Positions 42,501 through 52,311 of a stretch of 64,000 nt of DNA are shown here, in pieces. The notes below the pieces were generated by a model. That model was not told where the DNA came from and did not search any database. It saw nothing but the letters and a program-made list of their open reading frames with translations. Position numbers and translations under genes: made by a program. The stretch comes from Eretmocerus hayati. Lineage: Eukaryota; Arthropoda; Insecta; Hymenoptera; Aphelinidae. How positions within the stretch are numbered: the stretch's first letter is position 1; each line of letters opens with the position of its first letter. The stretch is from NCBI GenBank assembly GCA_029851415.1, contig CM056742.1, forward strand, positions 87,782,748 to 87,846,747. The letters run 5' to 3'.

Positions 42501-44890
42501 AGGATATATTTTTCTTTCGGATATCGATGCCTCCAGCTCCTGATATTGTCACAAAAAGATCTATTTTATCAGAAGTAGCACGGTTGTTCGATCCACTTGG
42601 TTGGTTAGCTCCGTTTTTAATACAAGCTAAAATCTTATTGCAAAATATGTGGCATTTGAAGATCGATTGGGACACTCCGATTGTCGGTGAAGTACTTATT
42701 GAATGGCAGGAAATACGGTCACAAATCCAACTATTGTCCCAAGTTCGAGTGTCTCGTTGGTTAGGGACACTGTCGAGTTCAAGCTGGGAACTGCATGGGT
42801 TCGCAGACGCGTCGAAAAGAGCATATGCGGCCGCGGTCTACTTGGTAATTCCTGGAAAAACTTCACAATTGATAATGGCTAAGACCAAAGTGGCCCCAGT
42901 TAAAACGCTTTCCATCCCCAAACTCGAGTTGTGCGGTGCAGTTTTGTTAGTCAAATTAGCCAAACATGTCATGAGTCATTTAGAAATTAGACCATCAGCT
43001 GTTTATTGCTGGTCTGATTCAAAGGTGGTCCTGGATTGGCTCAATTGTCATCCGTCTAAATGGGAGACTTTTGTGGCCAATCGAGTGAGTACAATTAGCA
43101 CTACTTTACCAGAAGCTGTATGGGGGCATGTTTGTTCGGAAGATAATTGCGCGGACTGCGCAACCCGGGGGGTGACGTCGAAAGATCTCTTAAATTTGGA
43201 TATCTGGTGGAATGGACCAAACTGGGTGACTCAGCCGAAGAATGAATGGCCTAAGGTAAATTCAGAACCGGGATGCGCGGAAGCGTTGGCTCATTTAGTT
43301 GTGGAATCATCGCCGGTTTTGGAACACCTTCAATCAAATGTCAGTTCTTTTTCAAAAATAATCCGAATAGTAGCTTACATCTTTCGGTGGAAATTCAATG
43401 CGTCTCGCAAATCTGAGGATCGTCGAAAATCGTTCTTGAGTCCAATAGAATTGAATTCCGCAAAAATCGCACTGTTCAAAGCCATTCAAAGGCAGCATTT
43501 TGCTGAAGAAATCAAAGCTTTAGAAAAGGGTCAAAATTTGTCGATTAAAAGTGACATAAGACGATTGTTGCCATTTTTAGATCCTCGTGGTGTATTGAGA
43601 GTTGGTGGTCGACTTCAGAATGCAAATCTTTCGTATGGAGAAATACATCCCATTATATTGTCAAGTAGAAGCATGTTTGTACAACGCTTGATCGAAGAAT
43701 TACATCGAGACTTGTTACATGGTGGAGTTCAGCTCATGTTGAGCGATTTGTATAGATGGGCTTGGATACCTCGAGTACAACACGTGGTTCAAAAAGTGTA
43801 TCGCAATTGTGGGAAATGCGTTAGGCACGGGGGTAAGACACTTATTCAGCAAATGGCTCCATTACCAGCAGATAGAGTCACACCACAGTATGCCTTTCAA
43901 GCTTGTGGAATTGATTACGCAGGCCCGATATCTGTCCTATTTTCTCGCGGAAGAGGTGCTAAAACCACCAAAGGATACTTTTGCATTTTCGTTTGTATGT
44001 TCACGCGAGCGACGCACATTGAAACAGTTTCGGATCTCACCACTCCAGCATTTTTAGCCGCAGTTCATAGATTCGTCGCGAGACGAGGTAGATGTACCGA
44101 TGTTTATTGCGATAACGCCAAAAACTTCGTAGGCGCAGAAAGAGAGCTTCGACAATTATTCGATCAAACTTCGTCATTTGCAATAGAATTGGGTGAAGAG
44201 TTATCAAAAGAGGGAATCACTTGGCACTTTTCTCCGCCTCGCGCGCCTCACTTTGGAGATTTATGGGAGGCGGCCGTGCGCTCGTTCAAACATCATCTGA
44301 AACGAGTCGTGGGTGATTCTAGGTTAACTTTCGAAGAATTGCAAACACTCAGTTCCCAAATAGAAGCATGTCTCAATTCAAGACCACTTTGCCCATTGTC
44401 GCCTGAAGGAACGGATTTGGTAGCTCTCACTCCGGGACATTTGCTAATTGGGAGATCTATGACTGCTTTACCTGAACCATATAATGATGCCCAAGTAACA
44501 CAGTCTCCTCAGTGCAGGTGGAGAGCCATACAACGCATGAGGAATGATTTTTGGAATCGATGGCGTCTGGAAGTCATGCATCACTATCAATTGAGGTCCA
44601 AATGGTTAGCAGTACAAGAGCAAATTCGAGTTGGAGATCTCGTGTTGGTGAAGGACGAGCTTACGCCGCCTACAAAATGGCCCATGGCAAGGGTCACTGC
44701 CGTCCATCCAGGAGCTGACGGATTAGTGCGTGTGGTCGATCTCAAGACCGCCACCACAACTCTTCGTCGGGCGCTCAGCAAGATCATCAAGTTGCCCATG
44801 GATTCTGGAGAGGAGGGCAGGGAGCCCTCAGAGCAATCCGCAGAAGAAGCCAAGGAACAAGAAGACTCATGGAGAAAATATTGCGCGTAA
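39542..44890 (+). CDS. BEL1 gag-pol polyprotein
   Basis: A single 1782-codon frame. Gag (residues ~1-375, DUF1759-like at ~150-310) is followed by three Cys/His clusters starting at 379 (CCNCKGDH), 412 (CLNCLKSGHFAEKC) and 431. An aspartic protease has DPG at 502-504. Reverse transcriptase has an Asp at 838 (TDIVKMFRQ) and YMDD at 914-917. RNase H has Asp 1089 (HGFADAS) and SDS with Asp 1159. The integrase zinc domain has His 1388 and Cys 1423/1426. The integrase DDE residues are Asp 1458 (GIDYAGP), Asp 1524 (YCDNAKNF) and Glu 1576 (LWEAA). A DUF5641-like C-terminus carries VLVKDELTPPTKWP. No env-like frame follows. Length and domain order match complete BEL/Pao polyproteins. No internal stop or frameshift is seen, so activity is plausible. 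Confidence 0.96.
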   Translation: MAARLLFDRQLRLVAYIRNFNTNTAKKGKENITVNFLKTRLELLEKYWTEFCQNDLNLQQYANELKEEEYLTKLGFLDIEGTYSELKSDLLDNIAILSVPPETTSENGSVHSSVHNSVQEQDAAANFPPNQNYYPFQPFDAQQLIRASSELQSIPRLQPPKFSGKQADWEFFKERFMSVIGDNPDLSPSAKLNHLLNSVEGDAEKMMKGVKSSSTSFVVAWNKLCRRYDNSRLRLSTHLNALIDLAPIAKKSAQAYVTIMNQAEEAIQGLRDLECPVDEWDCWLIHLIVRKLDPGTRESWTIAQEHVEGFSTYASLSSFLETRIQSLNAAHAGSVPFNDSKPNTSSFGRSQNNSNRRNVNSNFGNSQSNKGQSSGQLSCCNCKGDHALHNCDKFLALSVHQRFEFCKSNRLCLNCLKSGHFAEKCKSIYKCSKCQRPHHTKLHMESTSASKPVDAQSKSLQTDCHLIHSFSAVSKQARLVATARIWLQGPHGQKVEARALIDPGSDCSFVADRVVQALNLPSRKLRLGINTIGDRRTVVSTSEVSLTLLSKIDSKFSLDIEALVLPELTSFLPRSTVKCDDWSHLHGLTLADPEYFIPAKVDCLLGTEVYSEILREGLVKGPPRTPTAQNTALGWILTGGTESGVETVNPRVVLSLHAGVDSSLSDQLTRFWEIEELPATRHLTAEEEYCEKLFTSSVERTPEGRFVVRLPFTQNTHEASFSESRDVAVACLLRSEKKRQRDSKLDGAYTEFMEQYESLGHMKRTQPPDGTTPAPSYLPHHPVFRKDSDKIRVVLNASHKTGNGKSLNDFLLAGPKLQNDLTLVLIRWRFFKYGFCTDIVKMFRQILVHPEDVNWQRIVWRSLGQEEILDFVLLTVTYGTVCAPYLAIRVLLHLAEIYKDEFPIAVLIILFRRYMDDLFGGGDTLPAALEARDQLISIMSCACMELGKWSANHSDLLRGLSSENSGDIAIELDDVVSTLGLKWSPHEDIFFFRISMPPAPDIVTKRSILSEVARLFDPLGWLAPFLIQAKILLQNMWHLKIDWDTPIVGEVLIEWQEIRSQIQLLSQVRVSRWLGTLSSSSWELHGFADASKRAYAAAVYLVIPGKTSQLIMAKTKVAPVKTLSIPKLELCGAVLLVKLAKHVMSHLEIRPSAVYCWSDSKVVLDWLNCHPSKWETFVANRVSTISTTLPEAVWGHVCSEDNCADCATRGVTSKDLLNLDIWWNGPNWVTQPKNEWPKVNSEPGCAEALAHLVVESSPVLEHLQSNVSSFSKIIRIVAYIFRWKFNASRKSEDRRKSFLSPIELNSAKIALFKAIQRQHFAEEIKALEKGQNLSIKSDIRRLLPFLDPRGVLRVGGRLQNANLSYGEIHPIILSSRSMFVQRLIEELHRDLLHGGVQLMLSDLYRWAWIPRVQHVVQKVYRNCGKCVRHGGKTLIQQMAPLPADRVTPQYAFQACGIDYAGPISVLFSRGRGAKTTKGYFCIFVCMFTRATHIETVSDLTTPAFLAAVHRFVARRGRCTDVYCDNAKNFVGAERELRQLFDQTSSFAIELGEELSKEGITWHFSPPRAPHFGDLWEAAVRSFKHHLKRVVGDSRLTFEELQTLSSQIEACLNSRPLCPLSPEGTDLVALTPGHLLIGRSMTALPEPYNDAQVTQSPQCRWRAIQRMRNDFWNRWRLEVMHHYQLRSKWLAVQEQIRVGDLVLVKDELTPPTKWPMARVTAVHPGADGLVRVVDLKTATTTLRRALSKIIKLPMDSGEEGREPSEQSAEEAKEQEDSWRKYCA

Positions 44891-45735
44891 TCTCGACACC
44901 TCACTACACTCTCCTTCCTCGTTCCGCGACACCCGCGATTCGTATGTCGTTCGTTTGGCCCCAAGAATTGTATAATTTGTACTTGTAGAGCTTCAGTAGA
45001 GTCACAATAGTTTCATTCATCTAGTGGAATCACTGCGAAACCGACGCGTAGAAGGGATTAGAGTGATTTGTCCACCTTTTAACCCATTTTTTTTTCAATT
45101 TAGAGTCATTTAGAAGCCTACTATTTTCAATTATTTTCACTTCAGATTAATTAATGCTTGTCCAAATTTGGACTTATTTGGAAATATTTGATTGACTACA
45201 GTCAATGTGAGACTAGACGTGTCTCGTCGTAATTTTTTGTTTGAATTTTGTATTAATTGTTGTAATTGGCAACTGATCTCATTGCGTTATGTTCATTGTT
45301 CTAATTGATCAGTTCGACCAGTTCGTTAGAGTTTATATAGTTATGATTTCTTTTCTATTTCTTTTCTCAGAGAATGGATTCTATTTATTATGATATTGAA
45401 GCATGGAGCTCGGTTAAAACTTCATTATAGATCTATTGTAAATTTTTTGCTTATAGGCAATTTTTTCTTGCAGTATTATTATTGGTCACTGTCGAGTAAA
45501 ATTTTTCTTCTTCAAGTCATAATTAATTCTGAGTTGTCAATCTTGCAATTTGAGAGCTTATGTATTAGTATTTCACTGATTGACGACTTGTTTAAATTTA
45601 GTAAATCACGGTTGTGAAATTTGGAATACTTTTGAATCGGTCGAATTTTTCGAATATTTCGCCCACCCAGTTCATCAATTGTACTGTCAAGTGGAATGAG
45701 TCTTGTTTTCATTGGTTTGCTTGCTATGAGCAAGC
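44891..45735 (+). other. BEL1 3' untranslated region
   Basis: An AT-rich 845 bp between the gag-pol stop and the polypurine tract, with only short frames (largest about 75 codons, no domain). A hairpin of GCTTGCT / AGCAAGC lies near 45718-45737 and is shared with BEL2. Confidence 0.6.
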
Positions 45736-45748
45736 AAGGGAGGCGGAA
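45736..45748 (+). other. Polypurine tract of BEL1
   Basis: AAGGGAGGCGGAA abuts the 3' LTR; it would prime plus-strand synthesis. BEL2 has a diverged version next to its LTR. Confidence 0.7.
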
Positions 45749-46256
45749 TGTTCGGGAGAGTCGGTTGATTTTCAAATATTCGAGAGCGAGAGAATCAGGG
45801 TAAATGCGATGAAATTACCTCTCCTTGAAATCGTATGATTTGCGGACGTCTCATGATTGGCGTATTTAAATTTCCTAGAAATTTGGCAACATCGCTCTTC
45901 TCAAGATTCTCTCGGGCTCGACTGTGATCTAGCTTCGACGAACCGGCAGTTGACCACGGACCGCCGAGCAGGCAAAATTGTAAGCCTGACTCTCGCTCAA
46001 TTTCGCGCCGCGAGCTCCATCGCATTTTCATCGCGACTTTTCTCTTCGCGCCTAATTTTCACCCCTCACTTCTCTCGCGCCTTGTCTTTAAACACATGTA
46101 GTGAAACGAAACAAGAAATAAACGTTTCGCCTTTTTTATTCAGCAAAACCGAGTGACTAGTGATTTTGCACGCTTCCACGCCCTCTTAATTTTCGAGCGC
46201 CCCATCCCGCCTCTGATAGGTTTTTATTCTAAATATTTCTGGGCACGTCGTGAACA
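45749..46256 (+). repeat. BEL1 3' LTR
   Basis: 508 bp, the partner of 37928-38435, followed by the GTCTC duplication. Confidence 0.97.
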
Positions 46257-47244
46257 GTCTCTAACAGTATTTGCAGCCATCGCAGTCAAATGCTCATTCA
46301 AAAAGTCAAAAAAGTTAAAACCAGGTATTTTTAAAAATATTCAAGAATCATTTTTGATTCTATTTTAGATGACTTCGTCTACCCCAACATCGGGTATTAT
46401 TTGCGGAGAGAATTCGAGTTTAGTTGTTAATTGTTCGGATAATTGACAATGACAATTTCCAGCATCTGCGCACGCACTCAGATCCACACTTCCTTTGGGC
46501 TTTGTCCTATTTCGCCGATTTGATAGGGCATCGCTCGAATATATGTAGTCATTACTATATCTATACATGTATGATGGGAATCTCAGTATATCTATATATA
46601 TTCTCAGGAAAGCCAAGTTATATCTATATATAAAGATCAAAAACAGATCCGGTCAATGGCACCATAACTCATTCATTTGATAATTGGTCAGATCAATTTG
46701 ACCTATTCTTGACAGAAATCATGAAATTGTTGATGAATATTTTTATTAACAACTTTAGATTGCAATGGACGAAAGTGCTTGAGTCATAGCCAATTTACTG
46801 TCAATTGTGAGATTTTTCGGGAATTCACACAGAACAATGCAAAGACAACGTTTAAAAACCTTTCAAAAGACTCAATTTCAGCTTGAAAAATTTTTAGATG
46901 AACGAAAAAACGCAACAACCATTGTGCGCACATCGACCGTAATTTAATCGCGAATTTCCGTAAACATCACTATATCTATATCGGTTGCTTGGGGATATTA
47001 TTATATGTATGTATATCCCAAGAAACATCAAATTATATCGATATATATTGGTCAAGAACGAGATTGGTCGATGAACCCGAAATATAGTTGTTCTGAATTT
47101 GGTCTAATGAAATCGACCTAATATTCATCATACAACTGAAATTTGACCATAAAATTGTTGACAACAATCGTATCTGCATTGCACAAGCACACTTGCTAGA
47201 ATAGCTAATATTTTATTCAGATTCACAAAAAAAGTTTCAGAATT
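46257..47244. other. Unassigned AT-rich stretch
   Basis: No gene recognised. Two similar TATATCTATATATA-bearing blocks near 46545-46660 and 46965-47080 each precede a GATC...GGTC(A/G)ATG segment, suggesting an old local duplication. Confidence 0.35.
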
Positions 47245-47946
47245 TGTGACGGCTGCTAGTTTACGCCTAGGAATTTGTCGCACATGCTGGGCAAGGTGCA
47301 ATGCCCAGCCTTATTAATTCATCGATAATGATATGATCGGGAACTCTGCATGTCCGCTGCTACTGCTTCTGATTAGATGAATTATAATTGCTACTGCGCG
47401 CGAGAAAGATTGGATATGGACCACGCCGAATAACAAGGCATGATTTTAAGACAAATAATAATGATAGGGTTTATTCAATGAATAAACATGGTGCATACGA
47501 GCACATCGAACGCGAGCACAAAGAGAGCAAAGGGTGAAGCCCTTTGCTCTCTTCGTGCCCAGGGTATTCGATCAGGAGCTGGTGCACACGCGTGCGCGGG
47601 CACGAGGAAATTGCGGAAAGCGCGGGATATTGCTCCGATCGCGGCCACATGGTCTGCTTGGAAAGACGGACGAACAGAGTCAGAATTTGGTGCAACGCGC
47701 GATGCCGGTCAGCTGATTAGCTTGGACACGAGGGGCGTGGTGCGGCGATTCTAAGAGTTCGATGATGATTCGCGACGAACGCTTGATTTCACTGTCTCTC
47801 TCTCTCTCTCTCTCTTACACATATAACTTACTGTTCTCTCCTCGGATGCTCTGCTACATTCTGTGAGAAGTTTATATTATTACATTGATTCGGGACAGGA
47901 GAGAGATAGAGAAATGATGGTTGAGATCATCTACTCAACCGTCACA
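47245..47946 (-). repeat. Solo LTR (family unassigned)
   Basis: A 702-bp block bounded by a perfect 8-bp inverted terminus (TGTGACGG...CCGTCACA) and flanked by AATT on both sides, a possible 4-bp target duplication. On the minus strand it contains a (GA)n tract (complement of 47794-47814), then a GC-rich promoter-like part, then AATAAA (complement of 47470-47475), the order expected of an LTR. No internal region or second LTR adjoins, so it is probably a solo LTR left by recombination. The short target duplication would suit Ty3/gypsy or copia. Confidence 0.6.
47518..47556. other. Strong hairpin inside the solo LTR
   Basis: Arms of 18 nt with one mismatch (AGAGAGCAAAGGG / CCCTTTGCTCTCT as the perfect core) around the 5-nt loop TGAAG. 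It could be a structured part of the LTR transcript; no function is known to me. Confidence 0.5.
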
Positions 47947-48711
47947 AATTTCACAGAGTGAATCGAAAAAAACGATTCAAAACCATCAGGACATACTCAT
48001 TTTGCATTGAAAATTGTTATACTTATTAATGAATAATTAATCTTAAGGTCACATCAAACCGTAATCGTTTTTGGATTTTTCAATCGACCGTACGAATTTT
48101 CAGAAATTTTTTCGACGCAGTAGAATGCCGGAACACTTGCATACGCATTGCACTATTCCAGTATATCTATATCATATATCGCTGGTTTCCCGCTCGCTTT
48201 GCTGCACGCTTCTCAAAGCGCACGTTACACACAGACACACACTTGTTGCATACCGAGTGTCGTATCGAAATATATTCGAAAAAACTATATCGCACGCACG
48301 AAATATTACGATCGAGAATATTCGTACAGCTATCTCTCTCGCACTCACGCACGGGCGTGCAGAGAAAATTTTGACTTGATTCGCAAGCGAGTGACGGACG
48401 GTGATCGCCCGATGTTTATTACGCCCATATATGGCAATGGGGCGCGAGAAGTTTACGTACCTCTCCTGTCGGGGCGCCGGAAAGTTGCGAAATTCGATGA
48501 GCGTTTTATTGCTCCGAAAAATTTAAACGAAATGGTCGTTTGACCAAACGTCCGTAAAATTGAACGATGAAAATCCGACCCGCACTCGGATTTTCATACT
48601 CGGCACTCTTACACCCACGCTTATGCACGCACTACAATACGCACTATTACGTGCTCGAATTCGCATCTCACTCTAATTACATGAAAAAACAGAACTGAGT
48701 TGGGCGCCATA
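47947..48711. other. Unassigned stretch between solo LTR and repeat R
   Basis: Several short frames overlap at 48071-48543, but none shows a domain or consistent composition. No terminal repeat or RNA gene was recognised. Confidence 0.35.
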
Positions 48712-48972
48712 TGAAGGAATTTATTCCGTCATATTCAGGCATAGCCTGGTTAAATATTTTGTGGGTTCTTATTCTGTACTTATGTATAGGGGAAAGGTCG
48801 AATGACCAGAGCATGAGGTCAATTTAAGTACCGAGGCTTTGATAAACTAATGAAATGAGAATGAATATGTACAAAGTTATTTACAAATGGTCGATTGACC
48901 TTGAGATGCATTTGAGCTCTAGCACATAACAAGGAGGGCACGAGGAAGAGATCATATTTACTGTAGGCCACA
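48712..48972. repeat. Dispersed repeat R (copy 2)
   Basis: Second, longer copy of 7406-7629, with a ~40-bp internal segment (ATGCATTTGAGCTC... near 48905) absent in copy 1. It too adjoins the 3' end of a minus-strand LINE (C6), through GAGAAT repeats. Confidence 0.7.
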
Positions 48973-50003
48973 GAGAGAATGAGAATGAGAATGATATCCT
49001 TTATTCGTCATACGACAAAAATACACCTACATATTTTCATATGTGTCACATATAAATATATATATATAAAATTAATGAATATTCCGATAAAATCATATTG
49101 AGAAATAATTTGGTCAAGGATAGATATATCACAGTTGTGACTAGTCATACACTTTACGATTTCACTTGAAAGAAAATGAGATAAAGGGCATAGGTTCACA
49201 AAAATATCACAGTTTTTCTTCAGTCTGGTGACAGAAGGTCACTTACAATTAATAAGAGATAGAAAGAAAAAGAACAAAAACCCGAGCCCATCAAAGATTA
49301 AAGATTAAAGTAATGCTGCTTTTCCGGATCAATCCTCTGAGGAGACTTTGTTAATAGAAAATCTTTCAAGGACTCTTTGAACAAGGGTGTTTTCCCCAGC
49401 TGCCGAAAGCCCGGAGGGAGAAAGTTCCACAAATGAGCACATTGAACCTGGAAAGATCTCCTTCCATATTCAAGTCTCATATTGGGAACTTTGAGTACCC
49501 GCTCTTCTGCATCACCACGTGCGGGGCGTTCAGATTGGTACCTGGTGAACATCGCAGCTAGGTAGCCAGGCTCTCCTAAATGCATGATCTTATGCATTAA
49601 CAGAGCTGCGAAGTACATTCTCCGCGAATCAGTACGCAACCAACCCAAACGCTCCCTAAACGGGGTGATGTGCTCGTCTCTCCTAAGATCAAAAATATAC
49701 CTCACACATGAATTGCTTAGTCGTTGTATCCGTTGCCGCTGTTCGTCCGTGGCGTCGAGGTACACGACCGTACAGTAATCTAAATGCGGTTGAACCAGAG
49801 ACTCGACTAGGCGAATTCGGAGAGGTCTGGTGATACACGCCCTAAAAAACCGCAATCCGTATAGGGCTCTGTTGACTTTCTTAGTTACTTGATCAATGTG
49901 CGGTTTCCATGTCAATTCACTGTCAAGTGTAACACCTAGACTCACGACCGTATCGCTGAATGGAATGAACTTTCCTTCCTGTATCTCAACCCCTGGCAAG
50001 TCC
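48973..50003 (-). mobile_element. CR1-like LINE copy C6, strongly 5'-truncated
   Basis: The last 235 codons of ORF2 plus the 3' UTR, ending on its own strand in (ATTCTC)n. The 3' UTR is closer to that of C1 than to any other copy. The truncation at 50003 joins a (GA)n tract leading into unit U. Confidence 0.85.
49298..50002 (-). pseudogene. C6 ORF2 fragment: RT C-terminal region
   Basis: An open frame from the PGVEIQEGKF segment through TWKPHIDQ, LDATDEQRQR and the HYFNL end. It lies downstream of the RT catalytic motifs, so it has no enzymatic capacity. Confidence 0.83.
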
Positions 50004-50022
50004 AGAGAGAGTGAGAGAGAGA
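50004..50022. repeat. (GA)n tract 5' of C6
   Basis: A short GA run with one TG interruption between the truncated C6 and unit U. Confidence 0.85.
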
Positions 50023-50446
50023 GATCGATCTGGCACTCACAGAATGATCGACTTGGCGACGACGGAGATGTCCACGAGGACAGAAGTATATATGGGCCAC
50101 GCTTGGCCGGACACGGTCAGGATGCCTTCGAAGTCCGAGCTCGTTGAATGTGCTGTAGGTCTGCAGGGCCTGTCGCGGGACCGCTGCACCAGGTTATCAC
50201 GCGCGCACTGAGACGAGTAAAACGGCGACGAAGTTACGCGCGGACGAGAAGAAAGGGGCACGAAAAACTGGAGCGAGCTCCGACACGTGCTCTCACTACT
50301 CATGACGACGATAGTCTGCCGGCTGGCAGAGCGATGCAGTGGCAGCTTGGAAGAACGTGAAGGGGGGAGCGCGGGGGAAAATAGCTTAGTAGCGTCTGCT
50401 ACGAGCCACGGCCCGCGCAACTATATCTCGCTTTTTGGCGTGCCAT
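50023..50446. repeat. Head-to-head unit U (copy 2)
   Basis: Second copy of 25147-25593, lacking about 16 bp near 50112. It sits between minus-strand C6 and plus-strand C7, again with (GA)n on the left and (CT)n on the right. Confidence 0.75.
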
Positions 50447-50492
50447 CTCTCTCTCTCTCTCCCTCTCTCTGCTCTCTGCTCTCTCTCTCTTT
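50447..50492. repeat. (CT)n microsatellite 5' of C7
   Basis: An interrupted CT tract (with TGCTCTCTGC) joining unit U to the intact 5' end of C7. Confidence 0.92.
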
Positions 50493-51750
50493 GCCGGTGA
50501 GTACAACCACACGCTCTCCACATCGCTCCGTGTTGGATGTCGTTTCTCACCAACAAAACTTTGTTCCAAGTGGCAATTTTTTGCAGATTGGATTTCCTCT
50601 CGCAGGCTCATACTTTCGGAGCATCACTGCATGGCTCCAACCCGAGCCTGAGAGAAATTATTCCAAATTCTGCACTACTTTAGCTCTGAGAGGAATATCA
50701 AAGACCTGAAGGGAATGGACTTGCCAGGGATTGAAATACAGGTTGGAAAGTTCATCCCGTTCAGTGACACGGTCGCGAGTCTCCGTGTTACACTTGACAG
50801 TGAACTTACGTGGAAACCGCATATTGATCAAGTGACTAAGAAAGTCAACAAAGCCCTATACGGATTGGGGTTTTTTAGGGCGTGTATCACCAGACCTCTC
50901 CGAATTCGCCTGGTCGAGTCCCTGGTTCAACCGCATTTAGATTACTGCACGGTCGTGTACCTCGACGCCACGGACAAACAGCGGCAACGGATACAGCGAC
51001 TAATCAATTCATGTGTGAGGTACATTTTTGGTCTTAGGAGAGACGAGCACATCACCCCGTTCAGGGAACGTTTGGGTTGGTTATGTACTGATTCGCGGAG
51101 AATGTACTTCGCAGCTCTGTTAATGCACAAGATCATGCATTTAGGAGAGCCTGGCTACCTAGCTGCGATGTTCACCAGGCACCAATCCGAACGCCCCGCA
51201 CGTGGTGATGCAGAATAGCGGGTACTAAAAGTTCCCAATATGAGACTTGAGTATGGAAGAAGATCATTCCAGGCTCAGTGAGCTCATTTGTGGTACTTTC
51301 TCCCTCCGGGCTTTCGGCAGCTGGGGAAAATATCATTATTCAAAGAAGCCGTGAAAGATTTTTTTCTGACACAGTTTGCACAGAAGATTGACGTGGAGAA
51401 AGAGCAATATTCGAGTCTGTGATGGGGTGGGCTCTCACTCCAATTAGAGTTCGTATTTATGTAACTTTTCGTCACTTGACTGACGTAATGAAACTGCGAT
51501 ATAACTGTGAGCCCTTACCCCTTCTCTTTTTTCTTGTCAATTTCCGCTTAGAATTATGAGTAGTTTTTGTGTATTTGTCTTGACTAGTCACAAACTGTGA
51601 TACTAATTGTCCTTGACCAAACCAGTAATCAACTGAAATCATCATGAGTGCAATTATGATTTTCTTGTGCTTGTTATTTCACCGGACATATGTAAACATA
51701 TGTAATACGATTTTTTGTCTTCGGACGGATGAAGAACCATCAATCAATCA
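50493..51750 (+). mobile_element. Internally deleted CR1-like LINE C7
   Basis: The intact 5' end (GCCGGTGAGTACAACC..., about 183 bp of 5' UTR) is joined at about 50675 directly to the RT C-terminal region at the FSSERNIKDLK position, and the copy then runs to the normal 3' end. About 4 kb including all of ORF1 and the endonuclease is missing. Both ends sit in (TC)n. It resembles a non-autonomous derivative able to be copied in trans, or one internal-deletion event. Confidence 0.82.
50676..51422 (+). pseudogene. C7 RT C-terminal remnant
   Basis: Open from the deletion junction through TWKPHIDQ and LDATDKQRQR to a TAG at 51216-51218 (normally a Glu codon). The frame then continues recognisably to the family stop near 51420. 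Not functional. Confidence 0.8.
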
Positions 51751-51784
51751 ATCTCCCTCTCTCTCTCTCTCTCTCTCCCTCTCC
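51751..51784. repeat. (TC)n junction C7-C8
   Basis: (TC)n with CCC interruptions between the (AATC)3 tail of C7 and the full 5' end of C8. Confidence 0.93.
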
Positions 51785-52311
51785 GCCGGTGAGTACAACC
51801 ACACGCTCTCTACATCGCTCCGTGTTGAATGGCGTTTTTCACCAACAGAACTTTGTCCCGAGTGACAATTTTTGCAGATTGGATTTCCTCTCGCAGGCTC
51901 TTGCTTTCGGAGCATGAGTGCATGGCTCCAACCCGAGCCTGAGAAAAATTATTCCAAATTCTGCAATTTGACAATGACAACCAGTCGGCAGATATTGGCG
52001 CCGAAACCAACCATCCTGCGCATGCCCGGCGGTCGTCTGCTGCTCACTACTATACTGCTGCTGTCTGCTGTCACGCAATGGGCGGCAACACCTGCCACAT
52101 ATGCAACACCATCCTGCGTCATAGCAGCAAACAATGCAGCATCTGCAAACGGTTCACCCACGCTAAATGTTCAAAAATATCGAACAACACGTGGTTTTGC
52201 GTGGCGTATCATGAGGTGAGCAAAAATTCATTCACTAAAACGTCGCCGGGTGCAGTCAAGCAGAAGGTTTCGGATGCTCGACGCAGCACGAAGAACGTCA
52301 GAGAGATTGAT

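Larger units (their letters stand above)
37928..46256 (+). mobile_element. Young BEL/Pao LTR retrotransposon (BEL1), structurally complete
   Basis: An 8.3-kb element with two 508-bp LTRs, a 5-bp target duplication, a primer-binding site, a 1.1-kb 5' untranslated region, a single 1782-codon gag-pol frame, an 858-bp 3' untranslated region and a polypurine tract. The LTRs differ at a single position that I can see (G at about 38288, A at about 46109), so insertion is recent. All enzymatic motifs are present, making this the best candidate for a currently mobile element in the window. Confidence 0.95.

Noticed and set aside
44891..45735. Search for an env-like gene in BEL1
   Set aside because: Only short frames without signal peptide or membrane-protein features; no support for an envelope gene.
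47518..47556. Hairpin considered as a microRNA precursor
   Set aside because: The total length of 39 nt with a 5-nt loop is too short for a typical pre-miRNA, and it lies inside an LTR.
48071..48543. Overlapping frames of 102 and 131 codons
   Set aside because: They overlap in different frames with no motif or homologous copy in the window; treated as chance.
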